This document shows positions 1 through 11,222 of a DNA stretch of 64,000 nucleotides, piece by piece; positions within the stretch are counted from its first letter, which is position 1, and every line of letters starts with the position of its first letter. Under the pieces are notes generated by a model. It had not been told where the DNA came from and did no database searches. It was given only the letters and a program-made list of their open reading frames with translations. This DNA comes from Botryosphaeria dothidea (Eukaryota > Ascomycota > Dothideomycetes > Botryosphaeriales > Botryosphaeriaceae), in the NCBI GenBank assembly GCA_011503125.2, contig WWBZ02000040.1:2604001-2668000 (forward strand), given 5' to 3'. A program made the translations under genes and the position numbers.

Positions 1-1245
1 CCGCAGGGCATCGCGCGCAAAGGCCACTACGGCGCCTTCCTGCAAGAAGACTGGGACACGATCCGCGCCCTGATCGCGCGCCTGCACGCCGAGCTGCCCA
101 TCCCGGTGACGGCCAAGTTCCGCGTCCAGGAAACGCGCGAGAAGACGCTGGCGTACGCGCGCATGATCCTCGACGCCGGCGCCAGCGTCATCACCGTCCA
201 CGGCCGCCAGCGCCACCAGAAAGGCCACGAGACGGGCCTGGCCGACTGGGCCGCCATCCGCCACCTGCGCGACAGCCTGCCGCCCGAGACGGTCATCTTC
301 GCGAACGGGAACATCCTGCAGCACGACGACATAAAGGCGTGCTTGGATGCGACGGGCGCCGACGGCGTCATGAGCGCCGAGGGCAACCTGCACGACCCGA
401 CCATTTTCGCGGCGCCGCCGCCGGTCGGCCAGGAGGGCCGCGAGTACTGGAGGGGCGGGGACGGCAAGGGCGGGTACCGCATGGACGCCGTGTTCCGCCG
501 GTACATGGACATCATCTACAAGCACGTCCTGGGCGTCGCGCCGCCCGAGAGGAAACCGCTGTTTTTGCCCTCGGATCCGCCGCCTTCGCCGCCTTCGCAG
601 GAGGAGGTGGAGCGGAGGGAAGAGGAGGCGGAGGGGCAGCCGCCGAAGAAGAAGCAGCGCTTGGCCAACAGCAAGGAGACGAAGAGATTTGAGAGGTCGA
701 CCGATCCGAACCTCACGGCTATGCAGTCCCATCTGTTCCGCCTCCTGCGCCCGCTCGTCGCGAAGCACACCAATATTCGCGACGCGCTGGCGAGGTGCCG
801 GGCTGGTAATGTAGAGGCGTTTGAGAACGTGCTGCAGATGGTGGAGGTGGCCGTGAAGGAGAGGCTCGTAGAATATGAGAAGGAGAAAGACAAAATGGCA
901 CCGGAGAGTAACGGCAAGCCGGAGCCGGAGCCGGAACAGAAGGAGCTCGACCCGCACGAGAGCTCGGTCGCGGCGGTCAATCGGTGCAAGCGCCCCTGGT
1001 TCATTTGCCAGCCGTATGTACGACCGCTGCCGAAGGAAGCGTTGGAGAAAGGCGCGTTGTCGTTGAGTAAGAAGGATAAGAAGAAGCTGGAGGAGCAGAA
1101 GCAGAAGGCGGACGAGGAGGCGAAGAGGGCGGGTGTGGCGCCGGAGGGCAAGATTGAGGAAGTGAAGGTCGGGGAGAAGATGGAGGATGGGGAGGTCAAG
1201 GTTGAGAAGGCGGAGATACCCAAGGAAGGAATGGTTTGTGGTTGA
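1..1245 (+). CDS. DUS1: tRNA-dihydrouridine synthase, DUS1 type (5' partial)
   Basis: FMN enzyme that reduces uridine to dihydrouridine in the tRNA D-loop (Dus1 family, U16/U17). Frame 1 is open from the first base and enters at a typical Dus1 core stretch (PQGIARKGHYGAFLQEDW), followed by VTVHGRQRHQKGH and the FANGNI and GADGVMSAEG segments of the TIM barrel, which fit FMN binding. A hydrophilic Pro/Glu/Lys-rich linker follows, and near the C-terminus comes KRPWFICQPYVRPLP, which fungal Dus1 proteins also carry. The stop is TGA at 1243-1245. The N-terminal part, with the catalytic cysteine region, lies before the window, so the true start is not visible; the GTG at 106 is internal. The final ~60 codons are Lys/Glu-rich and poorly conserved. 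Family assignment is firm; the exact tRNA position is inferred from the subfamily. Confidence 0.9.
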   Translation, partial: PQGIARKGHYGAFLQEDWDTIRALIARLHAELPIPVTAKFRVQETREKTLAYARMILDAGASVITVHGRQRHQKGHETGLADWAAIRHLRDSLPPETVIFANGNILQHDDIKACLDATGADGVMSAEGNLHDPTIFAAPPPVGQEGREYWRGGDGKGGYRMDAVFRRYMDIIYKHVLGVAPPERKPLFLPSDPPPSPPSQEEVERREEEAEGQPPKKKQRLANSKETKRFERSTDPNLTAMQSHLFRLLRPLVAKHTNIRDALARCRAGNVEAFENVLQMVEVAVKERLVEYEKEKDKMAPESNGKPEPEPEQKELDPHESSVAAVNRCKRPWFICQPYVRPLPKEALEKGALSLSKKDKKKLEEQKQKADEEAKRAGVAPEGKIEEVKVGEKMEDGEVKVEKAEIPKEGMVCG

Positions 1246-4200
1246 AAATAGAGAGGGTGGAATAAATAGACACGGCATACAAGGGTGGGAAGGATCTGTG
1301 TGACTCAAAATAGTATGGGACGGGCGTTTTTGGGCGCTCTGATGGAGTCTGTAAATAGAGTCATAAGCCTTATAAGTAATTTTCCTGCTCTAGTGCTGCA
1401 TAGCTTCTAATCGTTGTGCATATCTGCATTCAAGAAGATGGACAACAACAAAAACAACAAGGAGACTGGCTGGACCAAAATATCTCACAAGCACTGCCAT
1501 CCTGCCTGTTGAACGATTAGAATCCATTTTTCTGGGGCTCCGAAATGGTGCTATTTACAGCAACGAGCTTCCCTTCTGCTTTTTAACATTGTCATCAGAT
1601 GCTTTTCGTCTTCACATCAGTTTCCAGCATGCGATAGGGTTCGCAAGCACCGGAAGTTTTTCCGGGGCAATACCATGGACAGTAAGTGCAGCTTCTTGAC
1701 GTTCTCTGTTCATTGAGGCAATAAGAATGATGGTTCTTTGTAGAGTACAATGTTTCCAAGCGAGCCTCCTTTGTGAGAAAAACGATGACAAAGGCAGTCA
1801 ACTTGGTCGCGTTGAGACAATGCAATTGTTAATCTGTCACACCGCCACCAGGTATAAAGCTCTAACCCCCATGAAGATATCCAATTCCATTCCCTCTGAG
1901 CAGTTCTGTCGCTAACGCTAAGCTTCACAGGTAAGTTTCAAAATAATAGACCAACAAATTGATCTCACAGGCTCACTTAAACATCATCAACGGAACCGCA
2001 AGCATGTGGCTTTGTTTTAGCCGCTCCACCATCCAGAGTGACGATTCAAGTCTCGCTGACATGAAAAATGCACGTGGTTTGCTTCTAAGGTACGTCAAGA
2101 CCCCCTCCCCCCTTAGCTAACGGGTGAAAGTAGGTCACTTCCCACTTTTTACAGTGGCAATCTTAATTGATAACAATTTTCTCACATCTTTGTTCTTGAA
2201 TTCGGTGAGTGCTTAACCTTGTGAAACCATCCGCCTTCCAGCTCCTCAGATTCGCATTAGCGGAGCATAGGTGCGCCACCCGGATGGTTGTGCAAGGGTA
2301 AATCTTACAGAACACCAGCAAATCAGATAACTACTACACATCATGTGTGGCCGCAAGGGACCTCAGCATTAATACTGAAGGCTTTCTCAGCATTACAAAC
2401 CTATAATGCACTCCATAGATCCCGCTTTTGTGATTTTGAAGCGCTTATCACATGCAAACCCGGAATACATTGCTCGACATATCAAGCTCATATACACTCC
2501 TCGACAGTCGGAAAGTTCTGGAATAGGTACAACAGTTTTTATGAAAACACGCCCAGAGCCTTTGCATGGAGCACGGGATCCCTGCTTCGTGTGTTGCATG
2601 GAAACGCATCACTCACCCGCTCCAATGTAGCAGACCTGCGACGCTCATGATTTTGCGCGCCCGCCTAACGGACAATAGGCTAGTCGACCGGCTTCCAAGG
2701 AAGGGTGTCAAACAAAAGCAGCGACTCCGTTCTCCGTGTTTGTGGATTGCCCGTCACTCCGGAGGGGTTGAGTAAATCCATAATTCATACACCGCCGGTC
2801 TCTCACTGACCATATTGCATGGGGAATTTTTCCAATAATGCAGATCAACGTTCATCTAATAAAACACTGGATCTTCTCTTCTCTTTCATGAACGGTATAA
2901 GGATGATGAAGCTACTCGCCATCATCGCCTTACGGTGGGTAGAATCTGAAAACCTCAGTTTATATTCCTTGGAGACTGAAAGCAACCAGTAACACGTCAG
3001 CACGCTGAGTGAATATAATAGGCGATAAGAGTCTGAGATACAAGCCGCGCTTATAGATAGTAAAACAGCATACCTTGACCACCAGCTCAGATTCGAGTGT
3101 GATAATTGTACGTGACTTTGTGTGGTAGGAAGCTATGAGTCGTGCGCACGGGAACCATTTCGCTAACACACAAGGGTTCCTCAGCAGAGAGAAGCACGCC
3201 GGTGACATCATATCCTGTGCACACTGACGCCAGTCCTCGGCGATGTCAGGTGTGGCATATGCCTGTCAACGTCGTGATCATTCCGCATCTCGACCCTACA
3301 CGAACCCCCTTTCTCTCGTTGAAAGGGTGTCTTTGAAAGAAGATCTCTCTACGTCCCATCAGTCGCACGTTTCACTCAAGCCTGATTCTAACTGCTTACA
3401 CTGCAGGTCACGCTTACGGCAATCGGCAAGACTTCCAGCCTGTTCCCCGGAATAGTGTACGTTTCATTTCGGCCCTCACCAGCGTTTCCCCTGGTGGTGC
3501 CTTTCAGCATCAGCTCGCCATTCAGCTCAGCATCATTAGAAAATCACGGCCTTTTGAATACTTCTCCCAACATAGCTCTCTGGAATTGTTACGCATGGCA
3601 ACGAGACTAACGGACGCCCAAGTAGAGCAGCCGGGAGCTGTTGATTAGAGCAGTGCCAATGTAGAAGAGCATCTCCTAAATGTTACCGGTATCAATGCAT
3701 GAGTCTCGGAATGTTGAAGAGGAGTAGAGATGTTTATGTACTGTACCATAGCCTTCCGGACTTGGTAAGCATGCACGCATGACCATTTGGAATAAAGCAG
3801 CTGGTTGGAAAACAGGGGTCATCACGAATAAAGAGGGATATTGCAGCCGTTGGCTAGCATCAAATGCGAGATTCCCACCAACAGGTCAGAAAAAGGTCGA
3901 ATTTACACTACTATGGGGAGTGGAAGTATTCATCTGGACGGCTTTAGTGGAAATGTGGTACACTTACATCCGAATGAATGTTCCCGCTCTCCACAAAGTT
4001 GCAATTCTAGAGTCCATTTCCGCTAACCACCGGCTGCGATACCTTCCTGTATACTCAAGGAGAGGCTGAAATGGCACAGCACAACATGTACAGCCCAGCA
4101 ACTGTCCTGTTTCCCATACGACCATTGGCCTAGACCATGTCGAAAATTCGTACCCAGGTTTAGCCGGCAATGCCAAACGCATTACGATGCTGACAGGAGC

Positions 4201-4823
4201 ATCTCTGGCAAAAGTTATTGCTGTGGGGTGACGATCCGTTATCTATCCCGCGGGAAGGACGGAGCCATCTGCTCCATCGGGTCTTGCACATATCAGCCCA
4301 CCCGCTTGTCCATCCTTTACCACCGCCCACCTCGCCCACCTCGCCCATTCTCAGATCTCTCTACTACCGAAAACACCCATTCACTCACAAACCAACACGC
4401 ACAAAATCATGCGCAAGTGAAGATTCAATCCGATAAACACCGTATCCTAGTCTATACGTAGTGATTTGCTTCCCAATAATCCCACCCCACTCCATACGAA
4501 TGCACCATGGTCAGCTTGACCAACTTCTCCAAGCTCCCACCTCCCTGCTGGGAAACCAACAGCTCGAACTCTTCTTTTATCCTCCAGCGCCAACCTCGCT
4601 GTGATTGCTCAAGGGATCGCCCTCCCTAACTTAATCATCTCTCACCATCTCGTCATCACTCATCAACCATCAACCATCATGACCACCGCACATATCAATC
4701 ACCCCTCAACGGGATACCCCCCTAAAAGAACGCTAGCAAGACTAAAAGCGTAGAGAGTGAGCAAAACCAAGAGAGAATCCAGCTGGAAGAAAGAAGCTCA
4801 CACCCCAATCAATTAACTGATGC
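1246..4823. other. Long intergenic stretch, no gene recognised
   Basis: About 3.6 kb between the DUS1 stop and the F-box gene stop. It looks more AT-rich than the flanking genes and holds only short, unrelated open frames (none over about 120 codons) on both strands. Splice-like signals occur (for example GTAAGT at 1931), but I could not assemble a conserved protein from them. A C-rich stretch with a repeated CACCTCGCC motif lies around 4320-4350. I saw no terminal repeats or transposase remnants. It could hold non-coding RNA, a small secreted protein or decayed repeat DNA. Confidence 0.5.
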
Positions 4824-6660
4824 TCAGACCCTCGCGGTCCTCCCATCTCCGCAAAACAAGCCCTCAAACCCCCACTTCTCCAACTCCCTCGCATCCCTCT
4901 TCGATGGCACGACCCTGTCGCACCAAGCACACCACGCACGACTGGCGCCCTCCTTCTCGCGGGTGAGGTACGGCTCGCGGTGCTCGCGCTCGTTCTCGTA
5001 CTCCTTGACCACCGCGCCGACGCGCACGCGCCGCTTGACCTTCATGACGCGGCGGCCGCCGATGCCCTCGATCTCCTGCGCGAAGAAGGACGTGCCGCTC
5101 CATTCGTCGTGCGGGCTGCCGATGGAGACGTCGTGGCTCGTTTGCATTGCACCGTGGCCGCTGAGCTGACGCTGGAGGTCTGCAATCTCCTCTGCGGTAC
5201 CGCACTCCTCATGCTCGACGTCGTGGCCGCCGCGGCAGGCAGATTGGAGACCACACTTGACACCCTCGGACCCTTCACCGATGCCAGCGCCGATGCCACC
5301 TAGGTACGTGCTATAGCGCTTCCTCCAAGTCCAGCCGAGCGCGTATTGCGAGTCCTTGGTGCGGATACCATGACCACACGGCTGGCAAAGCCAGACGACA
5401 TCGGGACAGGTGCAAGGGCTGCGGATGAAAGCTTGGCTGGTGAAAGCAGGCAACTCGTCCTCCTCCTCATGTTCTGTATCTTTCCCCGGAGATGACGGCC
5501 CACATAATGAAGAGGCGCCAGGAGAGGACGACAGGGTAAAGACCGGAGGCGAGTTGGACGGCGGGGTGCTACTAAGGGTGGACGTAGACGAGTGAGGCGA
5601 CGAGCCTGGACTCGAACCGTTCGAGCGCGAACGATATGAAAGCAACGAACCAGCGGGAGGTGGCGTGGTTATGTTGGGTGACGTCAAAATCGACAGAGGA
5701 GCATTGGCACACGTCTTGCAGAGCCGTCGGAGACGCTGCGGAAAGGCTATTGGCGGCGGTGGCTTGCTGGTGCAATTCTGAGAGTTCTGTCAGGTATTCC
5801 CATCTCCCTCCGGAGCTGCTTAGAAGCGCTCGAAAGTCATGTCCAAAAGCTTGCAGTCCGTTCGAGACGCAGTCGTCCAAAATCCGGCGTTAAGAGGCAC
5901 ATCTGTGTACAAAGTACCAGGAAACCCCAGCTGCCACAGCAGTCGATAGGCTTTCTCCGAATCTTCACGAGTACTTCCTGCACAGATGGACGGACATTCG
6001 ACTGCGTCTCTTGCGGAGCTGCAGTCTCGCATGCCTTGAACTTACCCTGCAAACCACAACGCCACACTTCCGGCACTCGCCCACCATATCCCGAGCGCAC
6101 TTTCCGACCTTCCCGCTCAGAAGTCTTCTCCCTTCGGGAGCGCTGCGCCAGTCATGCTGAGCGTCGTGAGGGCCGGAGGGAGGGGCCTGTTCGTAGGGCA
6201 CATGGTCGTTGCAGCAACGTAAGGTCCGAGTGACCAACTGGTTGCGATATTCGAGGAGATTTGCGCGGAACTGGCGACATGTGCGGGAAAGGTTGTGCAG
6301 CGTGTTGAGATCGAGCAGCGATGCGAGCTGTGAGACGATCCTGCGAGGACCGGAAGCACGCGTGTCAGCGGGGATGCGTTCGCCAAGACTTCCGGTGAGA
6401 GAGGGGCGAGGTTTGGAGCGAAGGCGGAATTCGGGCTGGGGGAAGACTTACGGATAGCAGCTCAGGATAGCAGAGAAGCCGTTGATGTTGGGGTTCGGCC
6501 GCTCGTCGTGTCTGGGCTGGGCAGGTTCGGCGTCTGGCGGGCCACCACGGTGCTGCTGCTGCTGCTGCTGCTGCTGGGAGAGCGGGTACGCGTCAGTCGG
6601 ACGGTAGGGCTCGAGGAAGGGATCGGGCGAGTCGTCCTCGAAATCAAGAAACACCACCAT
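4824..6660 (-). CDS. F-box protein with two cysteine-rich (zinc-binding-like) regions
   Basis: Three exons give a clean 485-residue product: 6452-6660, 6046-6340 and 4824-5777. Introns are 6341-6451 (GTAAGT...GCAG) and 5778-6045 (GTAAGT...TCAG). The start is the ATG at 6658-6660 (MVVFLDFE). A poly-Gln run near residue 30 comes from a CAG repeat. Residues about 59-110 form an F-box-like helical segment (FSAILSCYP, then LDLNTLHNLSRTCRQFRANL). A cysteine cluster follows at C151, C159, C162, C167, C170, C188 and C191, and a second Cys/His-rich region sits in the C-terminal half (CTCPDVVWLCQPCGHGIR, then WCAWC). F-box proteins usually act as substrate adaptors of SCF ubiquitin ligases; the substrate here is unknown. 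The architecture resembles an uncharacterised family I associate with filamentous fungi. No orthologue name is assigned. Confidence 0.75.
6551..6576. repeat. CAG/CTG trinucleotide repeat
   Basis: Eight to nine tandem TGC units on the plus strand, which encode the poly-glutamine run near residue 30 of the F-box protein on the minus strand. Such runs vary in length by replication slippage. Confidence 0.9.
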
Positions 6661-7943
6661 GGTGACAAGAGAGCTGCACTGCGGGCCTCATCGAAGCACC
6701 CACGACTACGCAGACTGCAGGCGGGAAGAAGGTGTTGTTTGGGAATGAGAGAAAGCGCGCAGCTGTGGCGGGCGCGGGGAACCTGAGGCGCTATGGATGC
6801 GCAGCATCATGACTCGGCCTCTGGTCAGGCATAAGGGCAGCTCACCTCGAGAGAAGTCATATCTTGATCTTATCTGATCCTGCCATCACGCCAGGTCCCT
6901 TCCGTCTCTCCGTCTCTTTTATATCTCCCCGCAAAGCCCCAGCTCATCGCGTCCCCTGCCCTTTTCCTCATTGAGTGCGCTGTGCTCCCCGAACACGGCG
7001 TCATGTGCCGCCCGATTTCGTAATGAGCGCTTTGATGTGCCGAATACTGAGTCTTGTCGCGCCCTTTTCTCCGGTCTTCGGAGTCTGGCCAGCATTGCAA
7101 AGCTCCGCGCTCTGAGACACCTCCGCTCCTCAAGCGTCCTATATACAGACCGGCAGAAATGGTTTGAATTATGACTGCTTCTGCTGATGGCACCATATAC
7201 ATAGTAGTATGGGCACAATAGAGACATTTGCCAAGTGAACTCGCTGAATTCGCAACTGCATTGCAAGTGTTTAGAGATCCTGTCGATTTTCCTGTCCCGA
7301 TACATGCCACCCTCAGTCCAAGCCACCAGCCCGCGTCGCAAGAACCTGTTCTCGCGTCGTGTTTTCTTGAATGCATGATCCCATTATCAATAAATACCAT
7401 CACTCCGTCCAGGATGCATCGTAGTGAAGTCCTGATTTTACCAAATCGCGCCTAAAGCCACTCAGACCTAGGCTCGGGAGCGATTGATCGAAGCAAGAGG
7501 CAACGATCATCTCCAGTTCCATCCCTACCATCGCCTAACTTGCCCACCACCAGCAGCTCCAAACGCCCATATGTGTTGCTGAATCAAAAAAGCAATGAAG
7601 AAAAAGAGTTCAAACCACCCAAGCACCCAGAAACAGAGCTTTATCTACACTCTTGAGGCCCACGTACCCGTCCACTTTGCGCCAGCCGTGAGAAAGAGTG
7701 AAGAAGGTCAAAGAAGTCAACGAGGTACTATACATGTAGTATGAAGGTGCGCAAGTCAAGAATGAAGCGAATAGGTCCACACAATCGTAAGATCCATAGT
7801 GGACTTTGGGGGAATTATTGTTCCCCTTCCAGCTACGGGCATGGCGCATCCCGTGGCAGGCAAGCGAGTTGATATTTCGTCAACTTGATAGATGTAAGAG
7901 ATGCGTTCGGCCAACATTAGACAGAGTTCGTCTAGGCTTCTGA
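6661..7943. other. Intergenic, upstream of the F-box gene and downstream of the bZIP gene
   Basis: About 1.3 kb. It should contain the F-box gene promoter and the 3' UTR of the bZIP gene. The longest open frame (6870-7403, minus) has no recognisable domain and I treat it as chance. No RNA gene seen. Confidence 0.5.
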
Positions 7944-9856
7944 TCACCTCCTCTGCATGGCTTGCGGTGGCTGCTGCATTGGCATGCCCATCGGCGGCAC
8001 TCCGTTTGGCGGCATCCCCATGCCATATGGATGCGCGTGGTGGTTCAAGTCGCCGATGAAGTTGGTCATAGCCATGCCGCTGATACCTTGAGCTTGAGAT
8101 ACTGGGCAGTCCTTGTGCGCCAGGAGCATCGTCTTGAGGTTGACAATCTCCTCGCGAAGCTGGGTGATCTGAGCCGACAGGGCATCGTTCTCTGTGCTGA
8201 AAAGCTCGACCTTGGCCTGCAGATTTGCCAGCCATTGCTTCTTCCTCTGGCGACACTTGAGCGCAGCAACTCTACAATGAGGTCAGTCTTGTATCACACA
8301 GTAGGAAACGAATGGCACGGTACCTGTTGCGTTCCAAAAAGTTCTTTCTCTTCTCCTCATCAGTCATTTTCTTGCCGCCACTATTGCCATTGCCGTCGCC
8401 GCCCTCGTGCTTAATCTCGTCTTCGGAATCCTCTTCATCATTGCTTTGAGTGTTGACACTGCCGGCGCTGGTTTTGACCTTCTTGTTTGCAGGTCCCTTG
8501 ACGGCACCATCATCGGCCTTCCGCCGGCCGTTAGATGTCTGGTTCTTGCCATTGGCACCCTTCTTTCCACCACGGGACCTAGCAGGTTTGGCGTCCTCGC
8601 TATTGGCACTCTCCGAAAATTCACCGGTGTCGGCCGAGCCGGACATGCTGGTGATGGAGTTTTTGCCAGCACGCTTGGCGGTTGGCGACGTCTCTTGGGA
8701 CTGGTTACCCATTTGAGCGACGTTGGTGTTAACGTGAGAAGGTTGGCCGGGCATTGCAAATTGACTGTTGTTGTTCTGCTGGGCATCGGCACGCGAGAGA
8801 CCCAACAATGACGTCACCACATTCGCATCATGCTGACCGAATGGATCTTGCTGCTGTTGACCCTGCTGTTGATTCTGTTGCGGGTTGTTTTGCTGCTCGG
8901 CAGGAAACTGCTTATTATCGCTAGTGGGCTGACTGGTTTGCTCAGCCGGCTGCGAGGTAGGAGGATTAGCGTTTTGGCCGAAGTTATTATTCATCTTGAA
9001 TGCAGCCCGGTAAAATTCGCTAGTGCTTGGTGTCGCACCACCGCTTTGCAAAGAGTTGAACAAAGCCTGGGAATTCGGACTGGGGGCAGGGAACATAGAT
9101 CCACCGCCGCCAGGAGTCAATCCAGTGCGAAGGGAAGACTCGTTAGGAGTCGGAAAACCACCCTTCCAGGGCTCGCCAAAATAATCACCACTACCAGTGG
9201 GTCCAGTAAGCATTGCAGGACTCAGCGGTCCTGACCTCAAAGAGTTGGGCCAGCCAGGTGTGCCTCCAGGCAGTAAAGAAGACGGAGACGTCAGACTCGC
9301 GACAGGCGGCAGTAGACTCTTTCCAGGAGTCTCGGCGGCAGGATTGCCAAAAGACTGCTCGAACGGATTTGGCTCCAGATTGAAATGATTGCTGCCAGAA
9401 CCGTGCGCACCACTGAAATAATCTGAATTATCGGCGGTTGTATTTTGTCCAGGACGGGGAGGTGGAGCAAGGGGTGCACTTGTCGTCGGTGCAGTGGCGG
9501 CAGATGTCTTCGCGTCGGCAACGTTGTCTGGTGCTTCTGCATCACAGTCAGAACGTGATTGTGGAAGTGGAGACAGCGACGATGAGTCGCGCGAGTAGTG
9601 TGTATGGATCGGCGATGCGCAGTCACACATACCTATTCTTGGAGGAGTCGGTTGCTTGGTCTCATTATCCAACTTTTGGTTCTCTACACCATGCGCACGC
9701 GGTTAGCAAGGTGCCTGCACGATGCATGTGGTGGCAAAGGGAGAAAAGTGCGCGACAGGATGGTAATCAATGGCAGCAGCAAGAGCTAGAGAAGTGGTAT
9801 GACGAACCTTCACCATGCACGGGTAAGTTTCGCTTCGAATCCCGGGGAGAGGACAT
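7944..9856 (-). CDS. atfA: Atf1/AtfA-type (ATF/CREB) bZIP transcription factor
   Basis: Stress-response activator that binds CRE-like DNA and, in related fungi, acts downstream of the HOG/SakA MAP kinase. I resolve four exons: 9808-9856, 9633-9683, 8324-9536 and 7944-8271, giving 546 residues. Introns are 9684-9807 (GTTCGT...GTAG), 9537-9632 (GTATGT...GCAG, 96 nt and open in frame) and 8272-8323 (GTACCG...GTAG). The N-terminus is then MSSPRDSKRNLPVHGEENQKL; I chose it because QKLDNETK resembles AtfA starts and the frame has no ATG nearer. EPNPFEQSFG and TPGKSLLPPVASLTSP match the Aft1-type regulatory domains. The bZIP spans about residues 425-490 (NFLERNRVAALKCRQRKKQW, then a leucine zipper). 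The C-terminus is Pro/Met/Gln-rich. Family is very secure; exon 1 is less so. Confidence 0.9.
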
Positions 9857-9915
9857 GCTTGGAATGACTTAAGGGGAGTTGTTTGGGTTTCTGTTGGTGG
9901 GAGGTGCCTCTTTGA

Positions 9916-9922
9916 ATGACGT
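9916..9922 (+). promoter_or_regulatory. ATGACGT, CRE/M26-like element
   Basis: ATGACGT (extended TGACGTAA) lies 60 nt upstream of the bZIP start codon. This heptamer is the M26 core bound by Atf1-Pcr1 in fission yeast. Function here is inferred from sequence only. Confidence 0.4.
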
Positions 9923-10574
9923 AAGGGCTTGTTGTGTCGATCCGTCGTTTGGAGTGGATGAACTCTCGCCGGCTTCCACTGAGTGTCGTGCCAGACCCAA
10001 CTATTTCCGGGGACAGTAGGGCGCGTCGGTCGATTCGGCACAGAGATGATTCTTTGTCTGTGTCGCAGAGCAGCAGTCAGCATCGGGGTTCAAGCGCGAG
10101 CACCGAGACGTCGTGGTCGCGGCGTCGGGGGCGTGCTGCGTGCGATGCAGACTCCTGGCGCGGTCGCAGGGAGGAGTCGCGCACTATCTTTCGCCACCAA
10201 CGGAACAGGCTTACCAGCACCAGGCGGCGCGCAGAAGCGTGCACGCGTTGAACTGCAGACGGAGGACGGTGCAGTCGCGCGAGTGGAGATGCTTGACGCG
10301 ATCAGATGCTGCGCGACGTTGTTGTGAGGGCGGTCGCGGTGTTGCGAAAATCTCAAGGACTCGGGGGTGGGCGTGACGCAATTCCCCTGATCGCAAAACG
10401 GCAGCAACGATGGGCGCACTCGCCGGGCGGCGCGCAGCTGCACTTCTGGCGGATGGGGGCGTGTGTCTCGGGCGGCGTCGACGGTACGAAGTGAGGCTGA
10501 TGCCAAACTGCCAATGCCTGCTCGTCCCAAAGCGGGTGCTGGTTTCTGCGAGTTGGCGGTGATGATGAAAGAGG

Positions 10575-10580
10575 TGACGT
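10575..10580 (+). promoter_or_regulatory. TGACGT, CRE half-site
   Basis: GTGACGTAG context, about 0.7 kb upstream of the bZIP start. One of three such elements in the upstream region; each alone could occur by chance. Confidence 0.3.
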
Positions 10581-10891
10581 AGCGAGGCAACGGAAGCATT
10601 TTTATGATACCACCAGCCTGATTAACAAGCACCCCGGTCACGTGAAATGCCGCACGATTCAAGCAGCCGAGCGCACGCCACCCCTTTGGGCGCCCATACC
10701 AGCGCGTCGTCAGCCCACCGCGCAGCACGTTGCGATAAGCATATCAAGAGGCGCCGCGCCTACATGCTGTCCTCGCAAGGCAGGCCGCGAGCTCGTTGCA
10801 GCGAGGAGGACCAACCCAGCCTCGCTGCCGGGACGTGTGTGCCGCTGCTGTCCGCGGCACCCAGCACCCCCTCTTCCCGGGCGGCTGGTAG

Positions 10892-10898
10892 ATGACGT
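10892..10898 (+). promoter_or_regulatory. ATGACGT, CRE/M26-like element (distal)
   Basis: Second exact ATGACGT, about 1.04 kb upstream of the bZIP start and close to the 3' end of the HIU hydrolase gene. Confidence 0.3.
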
Positions 10899-11222
10899 TA
10901 TCCCTCCCGATAAGGAAACCGACTCGTTCCACGGATCATGCAGCCGTCCAGCGGCCATCAACCCGCCGCGGAGACGACAGCGTGTTTACGAGAGCGCACT
11001 GCTTTGCAGTTGAGATGCCTTCAGTTCATGCGTAACATGAGTGCCGTAACTTGAGCCGCATTCTCGCCGTTGGCATTGCACCACCCTGGCCACATTGGCC
11101 TTCCAGACCTGCTAGATGCTATTTCCCAGAATAAGCCCTGGCCAAAATTATAATGGGCCCCATATCGAACCAGGTGCATCATTCTCCCCGCCATCCGTGC
11201 CCGCCCTCTGCTCTCAACACTC

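Larger units (their letters stand above)
9857..11222. other. Upstream region of the bZIP gene
   Basis: About 1.4 kb between the bZIP start and the HIU hydrolase stop. Open frames here on both strands look like GC-rich chance frames with no domain. It contains three TGACGT elements, described separately. Confidence 0.5.

Noticed and set aside
6870..7403. 177-codon minus frame between the F-box and bZIP genes
   Set aside because: No domain, no plausible start context; flanking DNA shows UTR/promoter character.
9808..10083. Alternative longer N-terminal frame for the bZIP gene (MLTAALRHRQ...)
   Set aside because: Wrong frame for joining to QKLDNETK and unlike AtfA N-termini; exon 1 at 9808-9856 joins cleanly instead.
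10090..10728. 212-codon minus-strand frame upstream of the bZIP gene
   Set aside because: Arg/Pro/Ala-rich frame typical of GC-rich intergenic DNA, with no similarity I can recognise.
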